A DNA stretch of 64,000 nt from Bacteroidaceae bacterium (GTDB lineage Bacteria > Bacteroidota > Bacteroidia > Bacteroidales > Bacteroidaceae): assembly GCA_017461345.1 (NCBI GenBank), contig JAFTYP010000005.1, positions 1 through 64,000 of the forward strand, written 5' to 3'. The stretch's first letter is position 1. Every line of letters begins with the position of its first letter. Below the pieces are notes generated by a model. It was not told the DNA's origin. It did no database searches and saw nothing but the letters and a program-made list of their open reading frames with translations. Below, piece after piece: positions 60,038-64,000 of the stretch. The position numbers and the translations under genes were made by a program.

Positions 60038-62170
60038 TTATTCCATTGTTATTCTTTCTTCTGTGGCATCGACTCTTATGGGACGGTTACGGTCGAGGCG
60101 GCCAGCAAGGAGTTCTTTCGAGAGCCCGTCGAGCAGCAGACGCTGTACGGCACGTTTCACGGGGCGTGCTCCGAAGTCGGGGTCGTAGCCTTCGTTGGCA
60201 AGCAGGTCGATGGCTGCGTCGCTTATCTCCAGTGTGAGTCCGTTCTCTCGCAGCATCCTCTGTATGCTTTCCACTTGCAGACGGACTATTTGCTTCACTT
60301 CGCCCCAGTTCAGTGGGTGGAAGACGATAGTCTCGTCTATTCGGTTGAGGAACTCCGGCCGTATGCCACGCTGCACCAGTAGGTTGCGCACATCGTCTTC
60401 ACCCTTGTCCAGGTCGGCACCTGTCAGCAGATTGCTGGTCATGATGATGATGGTGTTCTTGAAGTTGACGGTGCGTCCTTTCGAGTCGGTCAGTCGGCCG
60501 TCGTCGAGCACTTGCAGCAGTGTGTTGAAGACGTCGGGGTGTGCCTTTTCTATCTCGTCGAAGAGGACCACCTGATATGGCTTGCGCCTGACGGCCTCGG
60601 TGAGTTGTCCGCCTTCGTCGTAGCCAACGTATCCCGGAGGCGCACCGATGAGTCGTGTCACGCTGAACTTCTCCTGATACTCGCTCATGTCTATGCGTGT
60701 CATCATCGTTTCGTCGTCGAAGAGGTACTCGGCGAGTGCCTTTGCCAGTTCTGTCTTGCCGACGCCGGTGGAGCCAAGGAAGATGAACGAACCGATAGGA
60801 CGTTTGGGGTCTTGCAGGCCGGCACGGCTGCGACGGACGGCATTGCAGACGGCTGCTATGGCTTCTTCTTGCCCCACGACACGTTTGTGCAGTTCCTCTT
60901 CCAGGTGGAGCAGTTTCTCCGTCTCACTTGTTTGCATCTTCGTCACAGGTATGCCAGTCCAGCGACTTACCACGTCGGCAATGTCGTCGGCCGTCACCTC
61001 GTCGCGCAGCATGCGGTTTTCCTTTCCTTCGGTCGATGTGCTGAGCGAAAGACTTTCTTTTTCTATTTCCGGAAGTTTCGAGTAACGAATCTCCGCCACT
61101 TTGGCATAGTTGCCGTCGCGTTCAGCCTGTTCGGCCTCCTGTCGCAGTTGTTGCATGCGGTCTTTCAGCGTCTGTATCTGGTCGGCTTGTTGCTTCTCGC
61201 TCTCCCACTGCTTGCGCATTTCTGTTTCCTGTCCGCGCAGGTCCGAAATTTCCTTTTCGATGATGTCGAGTTTGCTCCCCTCGCCTTTCTGTGAGTTGGA
61301 GAGGGGGCTGTTGCTTTCTCGGCGTATGGCTTCGCGTTCTATTTCGAGTTGCTTCAGCCTGCGGCTTATTTCGTCGAGTTCTTCGGGAACGGAGTCGCGC
61401 TCCATGCGCAGTTTTGCAGCGGCTTCGTCCATGAGGTCGATGGCCTTGTCGGGCAGAAAGCGTTCCGTGATGTAGCGCTGTGAAAGTTGTACGGCAGCAA
61501 TGACGGCATCGTCCAGTATGCGCACTTTGTGGTGGTTCTCGTAGCGTTCCTTCAGTCCGCGCAGTATGCTGATGGTGGCGAGTGTATCGGGTTCGTCCAC
61601 CAGCACCGTCTGGAATCGTCGCTCCAGAGCCTTGTCCTTCTCGAAGTATTTCTGGTATTCGTCGAGCGTGGTGGCACCGATGCTTCGCATCTCGCCTCTG
61701 GCCAGAGCAGGTTTCAGTATGTTTGCGGCGTCCATGGCACCGTCTCCCCTGCCGGCACCGACCAGCGTGTGAATCTCGTCGATGAAGAGGATGATGCCTC
61801 CCTGGCTGTCGGTCACTTCCTTCACAACGCTTTTCAGTCGTTCTTCGAATTCACCTTTATACATTGCGCCCGCCACGAGTGCGCCCATGTCGAGACTGTA
61901 GAGTTGTTTGTTCTTTAGGTTCTCTGGCACGTCGCCGCGCAGTATTCTGTGTGCAAGCCCTTCCACGATGGCCGTTTTTCCTGTGCCCGGTTCGCCTATG
62001 AGGATGGGATTGTTCTTTGTCCTACGAGAGAGGATTTGCAGTACACGACGTATCTCATCGTCACGACCGATTACAGGGTCGAGTTTTCCTGCTCGGGCTT
62101 CGTCAACCAGATTACGAGCATACTTCTGCAGGCTCTTCTCTTCAGTTTGTTGGTTTGTGTTCTGTTTCAT
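60038..62170 (-). CDS. clpB: ClpB-type disaggregase lacking the N-domain
   Basis: A 710-residue AAA+ chaperone; full-length ClpB is about 860. It starts at the equivalent of residue 150: [20 protein letters not shown], then Walker [10 protein letters not shown] and Walker [15 protein letters not shown] of NBD1, the M-domain coiled coil (about 260-370), and NBD2 with [16 protein letters not shown] and [22 protein letters not shown] links to NBD2. The ClpP-binding IGF/L loop is absent, so it is a disaggregase acting with DnaK. The Clp-N domain (about 140 residues) is missing, and GGAGGAATTAAC before the ATG is a strong Shine-Dalgarno, rare here, so the short start is real. The M-domain carries a nonstandard insert [12 protein letters not shown] near its beginning. 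Confidence 0.85.
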   Translation of the reverse strand: MKQNTNQQTEEKSLQKYARNLVDEARAGKLDPVIGRDDEIRRVLQILSRRTKNNPILIGEPGTGKTAIVEGLAHRILRGDVPENLKNKQLYSLDMGALVAGAMYKGEFEERLKSVVKEVTDSQGGIILFIDEIHTLVGAGRGDGAMDAANILKPALARGEMRSIGATTLDEYQKYFEKDKALERRFQTVLVDEPDTLATISILRGLKERYENHHKVRILDDAVIAAVQLSQRYITERFLPDKAIDLMDEAAAKLRMERDSVPEELDEISRRLKQLEIEREAIRRESNSPLSNSQKGEGSKLDIIEKEISDLRGQETEMRKQWESEKQQADQIQTLKDRMQQLRQEAEQAERDGNYAKVAEIRYSKLPEIEKESLSLSTSTEGKENRMLRDEVTADDIADVVSRWTGIPVTKMQTSETEKLLHLEEELHKRVVGQEEAIAAVCNAVRRSRAGLQDPKRPIGSFIFLGSTGVGKTELAKALAEYLFDDETMMTRIDMSEYQEKFSVTRLIGAPPGYVGYDEGGQLTEAVRRKPYQVVLFDEIEKAHPDVFNTLLQVLDDGRLTDSKGRTVNFKNTIIIMTSNLLTGADLDKGEDDVRNLLVQRGIRPEFLNRIDETIVFHPLNWGEVKQIVRLQVESIQRMLRENGLTLEISDAAIDLLANEGYDPDFGARPVKRAVQRLLLDGLSKELLAGRLDRNRPIRVDATEERITME

Positions 62171-62338
62171 GTTAATTCCTCCTTTGTTATGTTCTCACCC
62201 CCTTATTTACAATTCCCGTGCAAAAGCATCTTCTCCCGACAAAATGGCAGACGCCACGACATTTTGGCTTCCCAAGCAGACGATTTCGAACAGCAGACGA
62301 CAGTAAACACCACGCGTCCATCTGCCCCGAAGGATGCG

Positions 62339-62468
62339 TCCATTTTGCCAAGTGGACTGCAGGGGCAAAAATCTGCCACTCGTCGGGCTCCCAAATTACT
62401 CGTGAGTAATTGACAAACTTCTGCAGAGAAGTCGGGCAACTTCTCTGCAGAAGTTGCCGAAGTTCTCT
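62339..62468 (-). repeat. 130-bp intergenic repeat, copy 2 (inverted relative to copy 1)
   Basis: Reverse complement of 471-600 with few mismatches. It contains a perfect 16-bp inverted repeat: AACTTCTGCAGAGAAG and CTTCTCTGCAGAAGTT around an 8-nt loop, and next to it an AATTACTC/GAGTAATT palindrome, so two adjacent hairpins. It lies between clpB and the LRR gene, which are divergent, so it is not a shared terminator. Confidence 0.8.
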
Positions 62469-62577
62469 GGTGAGTTTTCTTAACCCCTCGTAAAGAGGTT
62501 GTTTTTGTCTCGTATCTTGTCTGCAAAACAGAAAAGAATAATTTCGTTTTCAACAAATTAAATTTTCTTTAGAAAAG

Positions 62578-62608
62578 TTTGTTTGTGTTGCCGAATTTCG
62601 TAATTTTG
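62578..62608 (+). promoter_or_regulatory. Promoter of the LRR protein gene
   Basis: TTTG (62578-62581), 19-nt spacer, TAATTTTG (62601-62608) on the plus strand, with the ATG at 62652, a 43-nt gap. Confidence 0.8.
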
Positions 62609-62651
62609 GACAGACTTTTGAAATTATCTTACCATAAAGTTATTTAGTGTT

Positions 62652-63656
62652 ATGACATATTATAAGATTTTAATAACTAATGTTATTCTTTTATTCTCTG
62701 CAACATTCGTGTCTGCTGATGTCGTAATAAACGAAGAGAACTTCCCCGATGAGAATTTCCGAGGATGGATACTCAGTCAAGAATATGGCAAAGATGGTGT
62801 GCTGACGGACGAGGAGATTGCGGGCATTACAAATATCATGTTGTATAACAAGAAAATACATAGTCTAAAAGGGATTGAGCATTTTACTGCGTTGGTTGAA
62901 TTGGATTGTGGTGGTAATCTGTTAACTTTACTTGATGTGTCAAAGAATACAATGCTGGAAGAATTGAACTGCGGTTCTAATCAGTTAACTTCGATAGATG
63001 TGTCGAAAAATGTTTCGTTGAAAAGACTAGGATGCGGTGGTAATACCTTGACTTCGATTGATTTGTCGAAAAATACAATGTTAAAAGAACTTTCCTGCCG
63101 CGATAACCTCATAACCTCTCTTGATTTGTCGCAGAATTGTGAACTTGAAGGCCTTTGGTGCTGTAGAAATCAACTGACCTCACTCGATTTGTCAAACTGT
63201 CCGATGTTGAGAGATTTGTATTGCATACAAAACAACCTTAGAACGTTGAACGTGTCGGGGTGTGAAAAACTGGAACAAATAAATTGTTTCAAGAACCAAA
63301 TCAAAGGTGAGAATATGGATGCATTCATCGATGGATTGCGTTCGTTTAGGGGACCGGGACATTTACCTATTGTTAGCCTGGAAAACGAACAAAATGTGAT
63401 GACAACATCTCAAGCAAAAGCAGCACGAGCCAAAGGATGGATACCACGTTACGAATATGGCTCATTTGGCACTCACGGGTGGACAGAGTACAAAGGCGAG
63501 GATGATGCCACAGGAATAGGTGCTATTGCAGACCTTCCTTCGAAGACAAGAGAAACATTCGATCTGCAAGGCCGCCGCATCGGTAAGCCACAACAAGGCG
63601 TCAACATCATTCGCAACGCCGACGGCACAACGAAGAAGGTGCTGACGAAGCATTGA
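62652..63656 (+). CDS. Secreted leucine-rich-repeat protein with EF-hand-like start
   Basis: A 334-residue exported protein (signal peptide ending VSADVV near residue 22). Residues 35-55 (ILSQEYGKDGVLTDEEIAGI) have a calcium-loop-like DGVLTDEE. Residues 65-210 are seven or so LRRs of the Bacteroidetes CxxNxLTSxDxSxNxxLxxL kind (LEELNCGSNQLTSIDVSKN, then LKELSCRDNLITSLDLSQN). Residues 220-275 form a beta cap (ENMDAFIDGLRSFRG, then SQAKAARAKGWIPRYEY). The tail FDLQGRRIGKPQQGVNIIRN is of the exported-protein class seen in the GLUG and amylase proteins. The function is probably surface binding. Promoter at 62578-62608; terminator at 63691-63727. Confidence 0.85.
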   Translation: MTYYKILITNVILLFSATFVSADVVINEENFPDENFRGWILSQEYGKDGVLTDEEIAGITNIMLYNKKIHSLKGIEHFTALVELDCGGNLLTLLDVSKNTMLEELNCGSNQLTSIDVSKNVSLKRLGCGGNTLTSIDLSKNTMLKELSCRDNLITSLDLSQNCELEGLWCCRNQLTSLDLSNCPMLRDLYCIQNNLRTLNVSGCEKLEQINCFKNQIKGENMDAFIDGLRSFRGPGHLPIVSLENEQNVMTTSQAKAARAKGWIPRYEYGSFGTHGWTEYKGEDDATGIGAIADLPSKTRETFDLQGRRIGKPQQGVNIIRNADGTTKKVLTKH

Positions 63657-63690
63657 TACATGTAGTCACAGCAGAAACATCTTCATACAA

Positions 63691-63727
63691 AAAAGCCTCT
63701 CCCTTTTTGCACGGGGAGAGGCTTTTT
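63691..63727. terminator. Bidirectional terminator between LRR gene and asnS
   Basis: AAAAGCCTCTCCC (63691-63703) pairs with GGGAGAGGCTTTT (63714-63726), with AAAA and TTTTT on the outer ends, so it can serve both convergent genes. Confidence 0.92.
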
Positions 63728-63730
63728 ACT

Positions 63731-63753
63731 TATATATATATATATATTATATA
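63731..63753. repeat. TA dinucleotide run
   Basis: A run of TA repeats (TATATATATATATATAT, then TATATAAT) between the terminator and the asnS stop codon. Low complexity; no function apparent. Confidence 0.7.
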
Positions 63754-63765
63754 ATGTGTAGTTCT

Positions 63766-64000
63766 TTAGAACTCTGCGTTTCTTGGTGTTCTGGGGAAGG
63801 GAATGACGTCGCGGATGTTCTGCATGCCGGTAACGAAGAGGATAAGTCTTTCGAAGCCGAGACCAAAGCCGGCATGAGGACATGAACCGTACTTGCGAGT
63901 GTCGAGATACCACCACAGGTGCGTCATATCCATATCACGACGATTGACCTCTGCCATCAACTTGTCGTAACTCTCTTCGCGAACGCTGCCACCGATAATC
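63766..64000 (-). CDS. asnS: Asparaginyl-tRNA synthetase, C-terminal end (runs off right edge)
   Basis: The last 77 codons of a class II aminoacyl-tRNA synthetase; the 5' part lies beyond the window. [20 protein letters not shown], then [19 protein letters not shown] is the motif 3 region of AsnRS (the GFGLGFERL arginine binds ATP), and the end [20 protein letters not shown] with PRTP is the AsnRS ending (aspartyl enzymes differ here). It charges tRNA-Asn. It is the convergent partner of the LRR gene across the terminator. Confidence 0.93.
   Translation of the reverse strand, partial: IIGGSVREESYDKLMAEVNRRDMDMTHLWWYLDTRKYGSCPHAGFGLGFERLILFVTGMQNIRDVIPFPRTPRNAEF

Larger units (their letters stand above)
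62171..62651. other. Intergenic region with repeat copy 2 and divergent control signals
   Basis: About 480 bp without a gene. The clpB end (minus) has a strong Shine-Dalgarno at 62173-62184. 62339-62468 is the second copy of the 130-bp repeat. A plus-strand promoter for the LRR gene lies at 62578-62608. Confidence 0.7.

Noticed and set aside
63731..63753. Phase-variable repeat controlling a gene
   Set aside because: The TA run lies between the 3' ends of convergent genes and outside any coding or promoter region.

Overview
The window looks like a chromosomal segment of a Bacteroidales bacterium, most likely a Prevotella-type member of the Prevotellaceae. Four things point there: promoters of the Bacteroidetes type (a TTTG box about 19-20 nt from a TAnnTTTG box) before many genes; weak or absent Shine-Dalgarno sequences; many secreted proteins ending in a short basic tail of the type 'YNIAGQRLNK..KGINI.NGKK'; and family content typical of the group (DUF1573, DUF486, DUF4923, HU/SPOR protein, fused NfnSL, ClpB, Na/Pi symporter with PhoU domain). 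I see no phage, plasmid, insertion sequence, CRISPR array, rRNA or tRNA. Most of the window is core genome.

Layout. 0-13 kb is almost all minus strand: a WYL-type regulator cut by the left edge, threonine aldolase, a PD40-like periplasmic protein, a DUF486 membrane protein, a BspA-like LRR lipoprotein, a fused NfnSL-type oxidoreductase, serS, a CPBP protease, menA, rpmA-rplU, manA, and an orphan protein matching only the C-terminal part of RecQ. 13.9-20 kb (plus) holds two tandem modular GLUG-type secreted proteins and a 51-residue peptide gene. 20-26 kb (minus) is a threonine operon: thrA, a phosphoglycerate-mutase-like gene in the thrB position, thrC and an MFS transporter. 26-30 kb has an FAD oxidoreductase, a nucleoside-gate membrane protein and trmN6. 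30-38 kb (plus) runs lon, tgt, lptF/G-like, a DEAD-box helicase broken by an in-frame TAG, an RluA-type pseudouridine synthase and a DUF4923 lipoprotein. 38-45 kb has a ModF-like double ABC ATPase next to ruvC, a DUF1573-GH31-SusE/F-like operon and an M15 peptidase. 45-52 kb has a Na/Pi symporter, an AlkZ-related protein, a HAD phosphatase, FHA and HU/SPOR proteins, an OmpH/Skp-like lipoprotein and a small membrane protein. 52-64 kb has pepD, a beta-helix lipoprotein, rlmH, nadC, a C69 dipeptidase, a GH13 amylase, an N-domain-less ClpB, an LRR protein and the end of asnS.

The least explained content is between genes. A 22-bp tandem repeat (core ATAATGGTTAACC plus 9 variable bases) occurs as 1-4 units at five intergenic sites; at two of these it sits inside a larger inverted-repeat hairpin with arms starting ACATCTACTGCC. 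A different repeat of about 130 bp, rich in nested palindromes, occurs once near each end of the window in opposite orientation. In coding sequence the main surprises are the helicase-less RecQ C-terminal protein, the amber-interrupted helicase that also carries DDAD instead of DEAD, a Tgt lacking the zinc cysteines, a ClpB without N-domain, and the threonine operon's non-canonical kinase candidate and transporter.
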